Source: Caulobacter sp. (GTDB lineage: Bacteria > Pseudomonadota > Alphaproteobacteria > Caulobacterales > Caulobacteraceae). From it: a DNA stretch of 64,000 bases. The first letter of the stretch is position 1, and each line of letters starts with the position of its first letter. Positions 16,051 to 24,599 of the stretch are shown here, piece by piece. The translations under genes and the position numbers were made by a program. The notes under the pieces were generated by a model, which did not search any database, had not been told where the DNA came from, and saw only the letters and a list, made by a program, of their open reading frames with translations. The stretch is taken from contig JAQGIP010000034.1 of assembly GCA_028291055.1 (NCBI GenBank), positions 39,784 through 103,783 on the forward strand, read 5' to 3'.

Positions 16051-17571
16051 ATGCCGTCTGTCCGCGACCTCATCGCCGGCGTGCTCGCCGTCGATCCCTC
16101 GGCTCCGGCGGTTGAGGCAAAAGGCCAGTGGCGGACCTGGGGGGATATCTACTCACGCATGGCGGCGCTGACCGTCCTCTACGAACAGTTGGGCCTGGGC
16201 GACGGCAGCCGCGTCGCCCTCTTCATGCGCAACCGCTTCGAGCCCTATGCGGCGCTCTTCTCAATCGTCGCAACGGATCGCTGTCTGGTGACGGTCAATC
16301 CGTTCTATCCGGAAGCCACCCTGGTCGCCGACATAACGGCGCTCAAGCCGCCGGTGGTCGTGGCGGAAGCGCAGGACTGGGACCGCCCGGGCATCCGCGA
16401 GGCCGTGGCCAACATCGGGGCCGCCGGTATCCTGCTGACCGGCGACGATAAGGAGCCCGCGCGGTTGATCGCCGGCCTGGAGAGCATCGTCGGCCCCGAT
16501 CTGCGCCGCACGGCGCCCGACATCATCATCGAGATGCTGACCAGCGGCACGACCGGCAAGCCCAAGCGCGTGCCCCTCACCCGGGGCGCCTTCCAGTATT
16601 CCTTCGACAGCGCGCTTTCCTACGAGAAGGGCCGCGAGGCCAATGACGCGCCGCGTCTCCGCGCCGGGGTCGGCATCTTACACGCGCCCCTGTCGCATAT
16701 CGGCGGCCTGTGGGGCGCCATCAACACCGTCGCCTCAGGGCGCGCCAACTGCCTGATCGAGCGCTTCAACGTTGCGGAGTGGCGCGACGCCGTGGTCCGG
16801 CACCGCCCGAAGGTCGCCGGCGCACCGCCGGCGGCCCTGCGCATGATATTCGACGCCAAGGTGCCCAAGGAAGATCTGGCGTCCCTGGCCGGCCTTATCA
16901 GTGGCACCGCGCCGGTCGATCCCAACCTGGTGCAGGCCTTCTGGGACACCTACGGCATCCCGATCATGTCGACCTATGGCGCCACGGAATTCGCCGGCGC
17001 CGTCGCCGGCTGGTCGATCGGCGACTTCAAGGCCCACTGGGAGCGCAAGCGCGGCGCCGCCGGCCGCATACAGCGCGGCGTCCAGGCCCGTATCGTCAAC
17101 GCCGACACCGGCGAGGACCTCCCCTTCGGGCAGGAAGGCGTGCTCGAACTGAAGAGCGGCCAACTGCAGGACCCGACCAACTGGCTGCGCACCACCGACC
17201 GCGCCGTCCTCGACGACGAAGGCTTCATCTGGATTCGGGGCCGCGCCGACAACGCCATCATCCGCGGCGGCTTCAAGGTTCACCCCGACGACGTGGTCAA
17301 GGCCATCGAGGCCCATCCGGCGGTCCGGGAAGCGGCGGTCGTTGGCATCAAGGATTTGCGCCTGGGCGAGGTGCCCGCCGCCGCCATCATCCTCAAGGCC
17401 GGGGCCGAACAACCCTCCGAGGCCGAGCTCACAGCCTTTCTGAAGGAGCGGCTGCTTCCCTACCAGGTGCCCACGCGCTGGAAGTTCGTCGATGACGTGC
17501 CGCGCACCACCTCGCTGAAGCCGGCGCTGCCGGCCCTGCGCGAACTGCTCTCGGAGGCCGAAGCGGCCTGA
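16051..17571 (+). CDS. AMP-dependent acyl-CoA synthetase/ligase
   Basis: 506 residues from ATG 16051 (GAGGAACGCCCC before it). A longer in-frame start at 15934 would read through the operators and is rejected. ANL motifs: IIEMLTSGTTGKPKRVPLT, STYGATEFAG, the hinge region DEGFIWIRGRADNAIIRGG, and GGFKVHPDDVVKAI. The C-terminus has TTSLKPALPALREL in place of the usual S-G-K-I-x-R, so the catalytic lysine seems kept but the surrounding motif is altered. It heads a rightward operon of about nine genes, to 25541. It is the third acid:CoA ligase of the cluster and may activate a different intermediate. Confidence 0.88.
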   Translation: MPSVRDLIAGVLAVDPSAPAVEAKGQWRTWGDIYSRMAALTVLYEQLGLGDGSRVALFMRNRFEPYAALFSIVATDRCLVTVNPFYPEATLVADITALKPPVVVAEAQDWDRPGIREAVANIGAAGILLTGDDKEPARLIAGLESIVGPDLRRTAPDIIIEMLTSGTTGKPKRVPLTRGAFQYSFDSALSYEKGREANDAPRLRAGVGILHAPLSHIGGLWGAINTVASGRANCLIERFNVAEWRDAVVRHRPKVAGAPPAALRMIFDAKVPKEDLASLAGLISGTAPVDPNLVQAFWDTYGIPIMSTYGATEFAGAVAGWSIGDFKAHWERKRGAAGRIQRGVQARIVNADTGEDLPFGQEGVLELKSGQLQDPTNWLRTTDRAVLDDEGFIWIRGRADNAIIRGGFKVHPDDVVKAIEAHPAVREAAVVGIKDLRLGEVPAAAIILKAGAEQPSEAELTAFLKERLLPYQVPTRWKFVDDVPRTTSLKPALPALRELLSEAEAA

Positions 17572-17613
17572 CTTCGATTTCAACGAAAACAAGATTCAGC
17601 AAGGGAGGCGACA

Positions 17614-18897
17614 ATGGCCGCCACGCAAGACCAGACGCTCGAGCAGGAATGGGACAAGGCGACCAGCTACGCCATTACCGACGAGGACATTGAGCGCGCC
17701 AAGCTGCTGCTCGGCGTCGACACCGCCTCGCGGGAGGGTGAATACGTCCGCCAGGCCACCTATGACACCATCCGCAACTTCGCCCACGGCTGCGGCGACG
17801 ATAACCCCCTCTACTGCAACCCGGACTACGCCAAGGGCACGCGCTGGGGCGACGTCATCGCGCCCGGCATGATGGCCGGCATCATCAACACGCCCATGAA
17901 GGGCGATCCGATGGACCCGGACCTGAAGGCCCGCACCAAGAGCATGTTCCGCGGCGTCCACGTCTTCGTCTCGGGCTCGGACTGGGAATGGTACCGCCCC
18001 ATCTATCCGGGCGACACGCTCTACAGCTTCAAGGGTGAGGAGACCCTGGACGTGAAGGCCTCGGAGTTCGCCGGCCGCTCTGTGATCCAGGTGCGCCGCG
18101 ACGTGAAGGTCAACCAGCGCGGCGAGGTCGTCGCCGTCTACCGCATCCTGCGGGTGCTCACCGAGCGCAAGACCGCCGCCAAGAAGGGCAAGTACTCGGC
18201 CATCGAGCCGGCCGTCTACACCGACGCCGACATCGCAGAGATCGACCGCATCTACGAGGAAGAAAAGGTCCAGGGGCCCGCCAAGCGTTACTGGGAAGAC
18301 GTCAATGTCGGCGACAGCCTGGGCACGATGGCCAAGGGCCCGCTGACCGTCACCGACGTCATCTGCTTCCACGCCGGCGGCTACGGCTTCGTGCCCTACG
18401 CCCCCACGGTGGGCCGCATGGCGCACAAGAATAGGAAGCGCATCGCGCCCTTCTACGTGAAGAACGAGTACGGCATTCCGGATGTGGCCCAGCGGCTGCA
18501 CTGGGATCCGAAGTGGGCCCAGGCCATCGGCAACCCCATGGCCTATGACTATGGGGTGATGCGGGAGAACTACTTCCAGCACTACCTCACCGACTGGGCC
18601 GGCGACGACGCCATCGTGCTGCGGGTTCACGACGAGATCCGCAAGTTCAACTACATCGGCGACACGCAGATCATCACCGGACAGGTGGTGGGCAAGCGCG
18701 AGGAGAACGGCCAGACGGTGGTCGACATCCAGGCGCAGTTCACCAACCAGCGTGAGGAAGCCACGGTGAAGGGCACGGCCACCATCGCCCTGCCCAGCAA
18801 GAAGGGCGGCCTGGCCCTCTACCCCTCCGTTCCGGTCGAACTGCAGCAACGGGCCAGCCAGATGATGGCCCGCCACTGGGAGCTGTCGCGCAAATAG
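17614..18897 (+). CDS. MaoC-like acyl dehydratase with two hotdog domains
   Basis: 427 residues, about twice the single-hotdog length. The N-terminal half contains the hydratase-2-like segment FAHGCGDDNPLYCNPDYAKGTRWGDVIAPGMM, where Asp is kept but the usual His of the D-x-N-P-x-H motif is Tyr. The C-terminal half (from about residue 225, YWEDVNVGDSLG) is the second fold. Double-hotdog hydratases take bulky enoyl-CoAs that crotonases do not accept, as in steroid side-chain degradation. It lies 42 bases after the ligase and 20 bases before a crotonase gene. The cluster thus has both hydratase types, and the catalytic set here is unusual. Confidence 0.85.
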   Translation: MAATQDQTLEQEWDKATSYAITDEDIERAKLLLGVDTASREGEYVRQATYDTIRNFAHGCGDDNPLYCNPDYAKGTRWGDVIAPGMMAGIINTPMKGDPMDPDLKARTKSMFRGVHVFVSGSDWEWYRPIYPGDTLYSFKGEETLDVKASEFAGRSVIQVRRDVKVNQRGEVVAVYRILRVLTERKTAAKKGKYSAIEPAVYTDADIAEIDRIYEEEKVQGPAKRYWEDVNVGDSLGTMAKGPLTVTDVICFHAGGYGFVPYAPTVGRMAHKNRKRIAPFYVKNEYGIPDVAQRLHWDPKWAQAIGNPMAYDYGVMRENYFQHYLTDWAGDDAIVLRVHDEIRKFNYIGDTQIITGQVVGKREENGQTVVDIQAQFTNQREEATVKGTATIALPSKKGGLALYPSVPVELQQRASQMMARHWELSRK

Positions 18898-18917
18898 GCG
18901 CGGCAAGGGGAAACGCC

Positions 18918-19700
18918 ATGAGCGACGCCGTCATAACGACGGTCGAGGAGGGGGTGGCCATCGTCACCCTCAATCGGCCCGACCGCATGAACGCGGTCAA
19001 CTACGACCTGATGGCGGCGTTAACGCCCGCTATCCAGGCCGTGGCCAACGATCCGGAAGTGGGCTGCGTCGTCGTTACTGGCGCGGGCCGAGGCTTCTGT
19101 GCGGGGGGCGACCTTAAGGAGGGCGCCTCCACGCCCGCCCACTTGCAACCCAAGCGGCCCGGCGCTGAAACCCGCGGCGCGCGCCTGCGTCTCGGGGCCG
19201 AGGCATCGCGCCTCCTGCACGAGATGCCCAAGGTCACCATCGCCATGGTCAATGGCCCGGTGGCCGGAGCCGGCATCGGCATCGCCGGCGCCTGCGACCT
19301 GCGTTTCGCCGCTCCGACCGCCAGCTTCTCCTCCGCCTACGACCGCATCGGCGGCTCGGGCGACTATGGCGCGACCTGGGCCTGGACCCGCATCCTGGGC
19401 ACGGCCAAGGCCCGCGAACTGTTCCTGCTGGGCGAGAAGTTCACAGCCGAGGAGGCTCTCGCCTTTGGCCTCTACACCCGCCTCTTCGCCGAGGACGTGC
19501 TGCGCGACGAAACCCTGAAAGTGGCCAAGCGCATCGCCGCTGGCCCTGGGGCCAGCTGGGCCTATTTCAAGGCCAACCTCAACGCCGCCGAGACCATGCC
19601 CTTCGCGCAGCACCTGGACCTGGAGTCCCTGAACATGGGCTTGGCGACGGCCGCGGCGGCCGCAGCCTACAAGGCGCGCAAAGAAGCCGGAGCCACCTGA
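18918..19700 (+). CDS. enoyl-CoA hydratase/isomerase family protein
   Basis: 260 residues with AAGGGGAAACGCC before the ATG. Crotonase motifs: VAIVTLNRPDRMNAVN, VVTGAGRGFCAGGDLKEG, VTIAMVNGPVAGAGIGIAGACDLRFA, and SSAYDRIGGSGDYGATWAW, where Asp and Gly take the places of the classical glutamates. This last feature is typical of many EchA-type proteins of unproven reaction. The next gene starts two bases after its stop, so it is co-translated with the dehydrogenase at 19702. Confidence 0.88.
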   Translation: MSDAVITTVEEGVAIVTLNRPDRMNAVNYDLMAALTPAIQAVANDPEVGCVVVTGAGRGFCAGGDLKEGASTPAHLQPKRPGAETRGARLRLGAEASRLLHEMPKVTIAMVNGPVAGAGIGIAGACDLRFAAPTASFSSAYDRIGGSGDYGATWAWTRILGTAKARELFLLGEKFTAEEALAFGLYTRLFAEDVLRDETLKVAKRIAAGPGASWAYFKANLNAAETMPFAQHLDLESLNMGLATAAAAAAYKARKEAGAT

Positions 19701-19701
19701 C

Positions 19702-20868
19702 ATGACCTCCAACCTCAACCTGCCGCAGCCCGCCTTCATGGACGACGACGAGCTGCGCATCTTCTCCGACAGCGTCGGCAAGTTCTTCGACGAACGCGCG
19801 CCCGCCGCGCGCACCGCCAAGTGGCGGGCCGACGGCCAGGTGGAGCGCGAGTTCTGGAACGAGGCCGGTGAGGCCGGCCTGCTGGGCGTTTCTATCCCCG
19901 AGGAATACGGCGGCGCCGGCGGCGACTTCCGCCACGACCTCGTCCTCTTCGAGCAGGTGTCGCGAAAGGACGTCTCGGGCTTTGCCGCCTCCCTGCACAA
20001 CGGCATCGTGGTGCCCTACATCCTGGCCCACGGCACCGAGGAGCAGAAGCAGCGCTGGCTGCCCGGCCTGTGCAACGGAACGCTGATTTCCGCCGTGGCC
20101 ATGAGCGAGCCGGCCGTGGGCTCCGACCTTCAGCAGATCCGCACCACGGCCCTGAAGGACGGCAACGGCTACAAGGTCAACGGCGCCAAGACCTTCATCT
20201 CCTCCGGCCAGCTGGCCAACCTTGTCGTCGTCGCCGCCAAGACCGACCCCTCCCTGGGCGCCAAGGGCGTCTCGCTGATGATCGTTGAGACTGAAAAGGC
20301 CGAAGGTTTCCGCCGCGGCCGCAAGCTGGAGAAGATCGGCCTGGACGCAGCCGATACCTCTGAGCTCTTCTTCGACGACGTCTGGATCCCTGCCGACAAT
20401 CTGCTGGGTACGGGTGAGGGTCAGGGCTTTCGCCAGCTGATGACCGAGCTGCCTCGCGAGCGGCTGGTGATCGCCTGCCAGGCCATGATCGAGATCGAGA
20501 AGGCGCTCGTCACGACCCTGGATTACGTCAAGGAGCGCAAGGCCTTCGGCCAGCCAATTCTCGGCTTCCAGAATACCCAGTTCAAGCTCGCCGACCTGAA
20601 GACCGAGGCCTACGCCGCCAAGTGCATGGTCAACCATTGCATCGCGCTGCAGCTGGAGGGCAAGCTCGATACCCCGACCGCCTCCATGGCCAAGCTGCTG
20701 ACCACCGAACTGCAGGGCAAGGTGGTCGACACCTGCCTGCAGTTCCATGGCGGCTACGGCTATATGGAAGACTATCCGATCGCCCGCATGTACCGCGACG
20801 CGCGCATCTCGCGCATCTACGGCGGCTCCAACGAAATCATGAGGATGCTGGTGGCCCGCACCCTCTAG
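19702..20868 (+). CDS. acyl-CoA dehydrogenase (homomeric, LCAD/isovaleryl-type)
   Basis: 388 residues. Motifs: MSEPAVGSDLQQIRTTA, GAKTFISSGQLANLVVVAAKT, ELPRERLVIACQAM with the helix-G glutamate used as base by long-chain and isovaleryl-CoA dehydrogenases, and the C-terminal RISRIYGGSNEIMRMLVARTL. In that loop the MCAD base position is Gly. Unlike its neighbours, both conserved C-terminal segments (QFHGGYGYMEDYP and GGSNEI) are complete, so it should work as a homotetramer. It lies in the rightward operon, two bases after the hydratase gene. Confidence 0.92.
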   Translation: MTSNLNLPQPAFMDDDELRIFSDSVGKFFDERAPAARTAKWRADGQVEREFWNEAGEAGLLGVSIPEEYGGAGGDFRHDLVLFEQVSRKDVSGFAASLHNGIVVPYILAHGTEEQKQRWLPGLCNGTLISAVAMSEPAVGSDLQQIRTTALKDGNGYKVNGAKTFISSGQLANLVVVAAKTDPSLGAKGVSLMIVETEKAEGFRRGRKLEKIGLDAADTSELFFDDVWIPADNLLGTGEGQGFRQLMTELPRERLVIACQAMIEIEKALVTTLDYVKERKAFGQPILGFQNTQFKLADLKTEAYAAKCMVNHCIALQLEGKLDTPTASMAKLLTTELQGKVVDTCLQFHGGYGYMEDYPIARMYRDARISRIYGGSNEIMRMLVARTL

Positions 20869-20902
20869 GGGTGTGCGCCGCGGCCCGCAACGGACCCAAC
20901 CG

Positions 20903-22114
20903 ATGGACCTTTCCTACGGCGTCGAGAACGAGAGCTTCCGGGCGGAGGTGAAGGCCTTCCTCAAGGAGGCCTGGAAGCCCCTCGACGACCAGGGCGGGGT
21001 CCTGAAGGGCCCGGCTTTGAAGGCCTTTATCAAAGGCTTCCGCCACCAGGCAGTGGAGCGCGGCTATCTCTACCGGGGCATTCCCAAGCGCTACGGCGGC
21101 TCCGAACAGGCGGCCGACGTGATGAAGGCCCAGATCATCCGCGAGGCCTTCGCGGCCGCCCGCGCGCCGATGGAAGTCAGCGGCAACGGCATCAACATGC
21201 TGGTGCCCACCCTGCTCGACCGGGGCGAGGAATGGCAGCGCGAGATGTTTGTTCGCCCCACGGTCGAGGGCGAGTTCAACTGGGCGCAGGGCTATTCCGA
21301 GCCCGGTTCCGGCTCGGACCTTGCCAGCGTGCGCACCCGCGCCGAACTCATCAACGGCGAGTGGGTGATCAACGGCTCCAAGATATGGACCAGCCAGGGC
21401 GACCGCTGCCAGTACATGTTCGCTCTCGTTCGGACGGAGCCGGAGGCGGCCAAGCACGCCGGCATCTCCTACCTGCTGATCGACCTGCGCCAGCCGGGCG
21501 TCACCATCCGGCCCCTTAGGCAGATGACCGGCGAGGCGGGCTTCTCCGAAATCTTCTTCGACAACGCCAAGACCCCCGCTGACTGGATCGTCGGCCGGCC
21601 CGGCGAAGGCTGGCAGGTCTCGCGCACCACGCTGAAGCATGAGCGCGCCTCCATCGGCAGCGCCGACCGGGGCGTCGAGCTGCTCGGCAAGCTGGTCGAG
21701 CTGGCGCGCAAGGCCCAGCGCTTCGGCAGACCCGCCATCGAGGACCGCGAAATCCGCCAGGATCTGGCCGCCTTCGAGGGCTGGGTGCTGGCCCAGAAAT
21801 ACACCGCCTATCGCCAATTCTCCCTGGCGGCGGACGGCAAGGAGGCCGGCATCGTGGGCCTGCTCAACAAGCTCTACACCACCGACATCGGCCACGAGGC
21901 GGCCCGTATTGCCCAGGAGCTGATCGCCGACGAAGCCCTGCTGATGCCCGCCATCCCAGGCCCCGGTGTGCGACGCGGCGACGAGAAGTGGCTCGACCAG
22001 GTCATGGGTTCTCTCGGCGTGGCCATCGCCGGCGGCGCCTCCAACATCCAGCGCAACATCATCTCCGAGCGGGGCCTGGGCCTGCCCCGCGACCTGGCTC
22101 TGCAGGGGGAATAG
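20903..22114 (+). CDS. acyl-CoA dehydrogenase, large-subunit type of second unlike pair
   Basis: 403 residues from ATG 20903, the start of MDLSYGVENESFRAEVKAFL. Motifs: WAQGYSEPGSGSDLASV, GSKIWTSQGDRCQYMFALVRT, TLKHERAS with the helix-G glutamate, and AIAGGASNIQRNIISERGLGLPRDL at the C-terminus. It resembles the 13906 protein and is followed four bases later by a smaller dehydrogenase. This repeats the two-subunit arrangement in reversed gene order. It is probably an FAD-containing subunit that introduces an alpha-beta double bond into a bulky acyl-CoA. Confidence 0.9.
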   Translation: MDLSYGVENESFRAEVKAFLKEAWKPLDDQGGVLKGPALKAFIKGFRHQAVERGYLYRGIPKRYGGSEQAADVMKAQIIREAFAAARAPMEVSGNGINMLVPTLLDRGEEWQREMFVRPTVEGEFNWAQGYSEPGSGSDLASVRTRAELINGEWVINGSKIWTSQGDRCQYMFALVRTEPEAAKHAGISYLLIDLRQPGVTIRPLRQMTGEAGFSEIFFDNAKTPADWIVGRPGEGWQVSRTTLKHERASIGSADRGVELLGKLVELARKAQRFGRPAIEDREIRQDLAAFEGWVLAQKYTAYRQFSLAADGKEAGIVGLLNKLYTTDIGHEAARIAQELIADEALLMPAIPGPGVRRGDEKWLDQVMGSLGVAIAGGASNIQRNIISERGLGLPRDLALQGE

Positions 22115-22118
22115 GTCG

Positions 22119-23183
22119 ATGAAATTCCACCTCTCCGAAGAGCAGGAACTGATCCAGGACTCTATCCGCCGGACGCTGGAAGACGCCTGCCCGCCCGAGC
22201 GCCGCCGCGCAATCATCGCCACCGACGACGACTTCGATCCGGTCGTCTGGCAGGCGCTGATGGAATTGGGCGTCGGCGGCCTCTCCCTGCCCACCGAGCA
22301 CGGCGGCAGCGGCCTTGGCCTGCTGGACGCGGCCTTGGCCATGGAGATCGTCGGCTACCAGGGTTCGCCCGCGCCGTTGCTCGGCCATCTGCTGGCCGGC
22401 CTCGCCCTCGCCGGTTCGGACAACGAGGCCGCCAAGGCGAAGTACCTGCCCGGTTTGGCCGACGGCTCGCTCATAGGCGCCTTCGCTGTAGGCGACGGCT
22501 GGGAGCCTGCCAGCTGGACCCCGACCGTCAGCGGCAACATGGTCAGCGGCGTCGTCCGCTTCGTCGGCGGCGCGGCTCGTGCGGGCCTCTTCGTGGTCGG
22601 CATCCAGGGCGGCGGGCTTGTCGCGGTGGAATCCGGCGAAGGTGTGAGCATCGCCTCAGTTGCGACTTCCGATCCAACCCGTCCCCTTTCCACCGTCACC
22701 TTCGCGAACGCGCCCTGCACGCCTCTGGGCGACGCGGACCTCGGCCAGAAGGTTTTCGACGCCGGCCTCGTGCTGCTGGCCGCCGACGCCCTTGGCGGCG
22801 CGCAACGCTGTCTCGATCTCTCCGTCGACTACGCCAAGACCCGCGAGCAGTTCGGGGTAATCATCGGCCAGTTCCAGGCCGTGAAGCACCAGTTGGCCAA
22901 CATGGCCCTGGAGGTCGAGCCGGCCCGGGCCCTGGTCTGGTACGCCGCCTATGCCGCCGACGCGGGCCTCCCCGACTCGAGCCGCGTCGCCGCCCAGGCC
23001 AAGGCCCACCTGGCCGACCGCTTCACCTCGGTGACCAGAGCCGCCGTGCAGGCCCACGGCGGCATCGGCTACACCTGGGAATACGACCTGCAGCTCTGGT
23101 TCCGCCGCGCCCTCTTCGACCGCGCCTACCTGGGCGCCCCTTCCTTGCACCGCGAACGCGCGGCGGTGATGGCCGGCTGGTGA
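22119..23183 (+). CDS. acyl-CoA dehydrogenase, small-subunit type of second unlike pair
   Basis: 354 residues from ATG 22119; a longer frame upstream overlaps the preceding gene and is rejected. It starts MKFHLSEEQELIQDSIRRTL, the canonical helical domain. It contains REQFGVIIGQFQAVKHQLANMA and HGGIGYTWEYDLQLWFRRAL, with no GG-x-x-E-I loop at the end (LGAPSLHRERA instead). It matches the 12788 protein in these features. The middle beta domain (residues 120-200) is poorly conserved, so FAD binding may come mostly from the partner at 20903. Confidence 0.87.
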   Translation: MKFHLSEEQELIQDSIRRTLEDACPPERRRAIIATDDDFDPVVWQALMELGVGGLSLPTEHGGSGLGLLDAALAMEIVGYQGSPAPLLGHLLAGLALAGSDNEAAKAKYLPGLADGSLIGAFAVGDGWEPASWTPTVSGNMVSGVVRFVGGAARAGLFVVGIQGGGLVAVESGEGVSIASVATSDPTRPLSTVTFANAPCTPLGDADLGQKVFDAGLVLLAADALGGAQRCLDLSVDYAKTREQFGVIIGQFQAVKHQLANMALEVEPARALVWYAAYAADAGLPDSSRVAAQAKAHLADRFTSVTRAAVQAHGGIGYTWEYDLQLWFRRALFDRAYLGAPSLHRERAAVMAGW

Positions 23184-23184
23184 G

Positions 23185-24039
23185 ATGAGCGCCGGGCGCT
23201 ACCCAGAGCCGCCGCCGTTCGAAGCCGGCTTCCTGCCTCCCGGGACCTTGGCCGGCCAGGTGGCGCTGGTCACCGGAGGCGGCTCGGGCCTCGGGCTCGG
23301 CATGGCCATGGCCTTCGCCCAGGCGGGCGCGGATGTCGCCGTGTTGGGCCGTTCGGCGGAGAAGCTCGAGGTTGCTGTCGGCCAGTTGGAGTCCCTTGGC
23401 GTCCGGGCCTTGGCCGTTGCCGCCGACGTGCGCAATGAAGCGGGGGTCGCCCCCGCCTTCGACGCCGTGGAGGCCACCCTCGGTCCCGTCACCATCCTGG
23501 CCAATAACGCGGGCGGCAACTTCCCCGTCCTGGCCGATAAGATGAGCGCCAACGCCTGGCGCTCGGTCACCCGCATCGCCCTCGACGGCGCCGTCCTCTA
23601 CGCCACCGAGTTCACCCGCCGTACAGGCCGCGGCGGCGGGGCCATCATCAACAACTCCGCCCACTACGTCTGGAGCGGCTTTCCCGCCGACGCCCACTCC
23701 GCATCGGCCAAGGCGGGCATCGTCGGCCTGACCAAGGCCCAGGCCCGCCTTTGGGCGGCCCACGGCATCCGGGTCAACTGCCTGACCGCCGGCTTCTTTC
23801 CCCACCCCGTCTCCGGGAGCGGCGATGGTCCCGAGGCCCTCGAACGCCTGGGCGCCATGATCCCCGCCGGCCGCACCGGCCGCATGCAGGAGTTCGGCTG
23901 GGCCGCCGCCTTCCTCTGCTCCCCCTTCGCCGCCGCGATCAGCGGCGTCGCCTTGACCATCGACGGCGGCGACAGTCTGCGTCGCAGCCTGATGAGCCCG
24001 GCCTTCACGCCGCCCCGCGAACGGGAGAGCCTCTGGTGA
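23185..24039 (+). CDS. SDR oxidoreductase, 2,4-dienoyl-CoA reductase-like
   Basis: 284 residues, starting at the base after the preceding stop with ATG 23185. The Rossmann part has TGGGSGLGLGMAMAF and NNAGGNF. The classical YxxxK is absent. Instead Tyr (in AHYVWSG) and Lys (in HSASAKAG) are 15 residues apart, the spacing of the catalytic Tyr and Lys in mitochondrial 2,4-dienoyl-CoA reductase DECR1, where SASAKAG is also found. Such enzymes use NADPH to remove conjugated double bonds during beta-oxidation of unsaturated acids. It is in the rightward operon and overlaps the next gene by four bases. Confidence 0.85.
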   Translation: MSAGRYPEPPPFEAGFLPPGTLAGQVALVTGGGSGLGLGMAMAFAQAGADVAVLGRSAEKLEVAVGQLESLGVRALAVAADVRNEAGVAPAFDAVEATLGPVTILANNAGGNFPVLADKMSANAWRSVTRIALDGAVLYATEFTRRTGRGGGAIINNSAHYVWSGFPADAHSASAKAGIVGLTKAQARLWAAHGIRVNCLTAGFFPHPVSGSGDGPEALERLGAMIPAGRTGRMQEFGWAAAFLCSPFAAAISGVALTIDGGDSLRRSLMSPAFTPPRERESLW

Positions 24040-24587
24040 TAGCCCTCTTTCCGGCCCGGCCCTTCGCGGGCGGGACCGCCCTCGCGGTCGGCGCGCCCCT
24101 GGCCCTGACCGCCGACATCGAGGCCGGCGGCTACGCCGTCACCCATGTGCCGGCCCTCGAAGACGAGAACACCGCCGGCGCGGCCCTCGACCTGACGCCA
24201 GCCGCCTCCATCCTGCTTTGCGGCGCCGCCTCCCCTGCGGATGCGGCAGCTGCCGATTTCGCCGCCTGGCGCGCCCAAGCGGGCCCCGGCTACGACGGTG
24301 TCTTCTTCTGCGCGACGGAGTTCGCCCGTCGCCGCCTCGCCGCCAAAGCGGGCGGCTGCATCCTTGTCTTGGTCCCCGCTCCCGACGACCGCGACCCGGC
24401 CGCCGCAGCTATATCCCACGCCGTCGCCAACCTCGTGCGCACCCTCGCCGTGGAATGGGCGCGGGACGGCATCCGCATCAACGCCATCTCAAGCGCCCTG
24501 GCCACGCCCGAGCAGCTTTCTCCTCTGATCGCCTACCTCTGCAGCCCTCACGCCGCCTACGTCACCGGCGCCGTCCTCACCGCCTGA
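24036..24587 (+). CDS. degenerate SDR-like protein lacking catalytic residues
   Basis: 183 residues from a GTG at 24036 that overlaps the preceding TGA (GTGA), the natural coupled start; an ATG far upstream in the same frame lies inside the preceding gene. The C-terminal part is clearly SDR: SHAVANLVRTLAVEWARDGIRINAI and LIAYLCSPHAAYVTGAVLTA. Where classical SDRs have Y-S-A-S-K this protein has I-S-H-A-V, so both Tyr and Lys are gone. The N-terminal nucleotide-binding glycine motif is also missing and the protein is about 70 residues short. It is intact as a frame and co-translated, so it may be a structural partner of the SDR before it. Confidence 0.75.
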   Translation: MIALFPARPFAGGTALAVGAPLALTADIEAGGYAVTHVPALEDENTAGAALDLTPAASILLCGAASPADAAAADFAAWRAQAGPGYDGVFFCATEFARRRLAAKAGGCILVLVPAPDDRDPAAAAISHAVANLVRTLAVEWARDGIRINAISSALATPEQLSPLIAYLCSPHAAYVTGAVLTA

Positions 24588-24599
24588 AAGGCCACCGCC

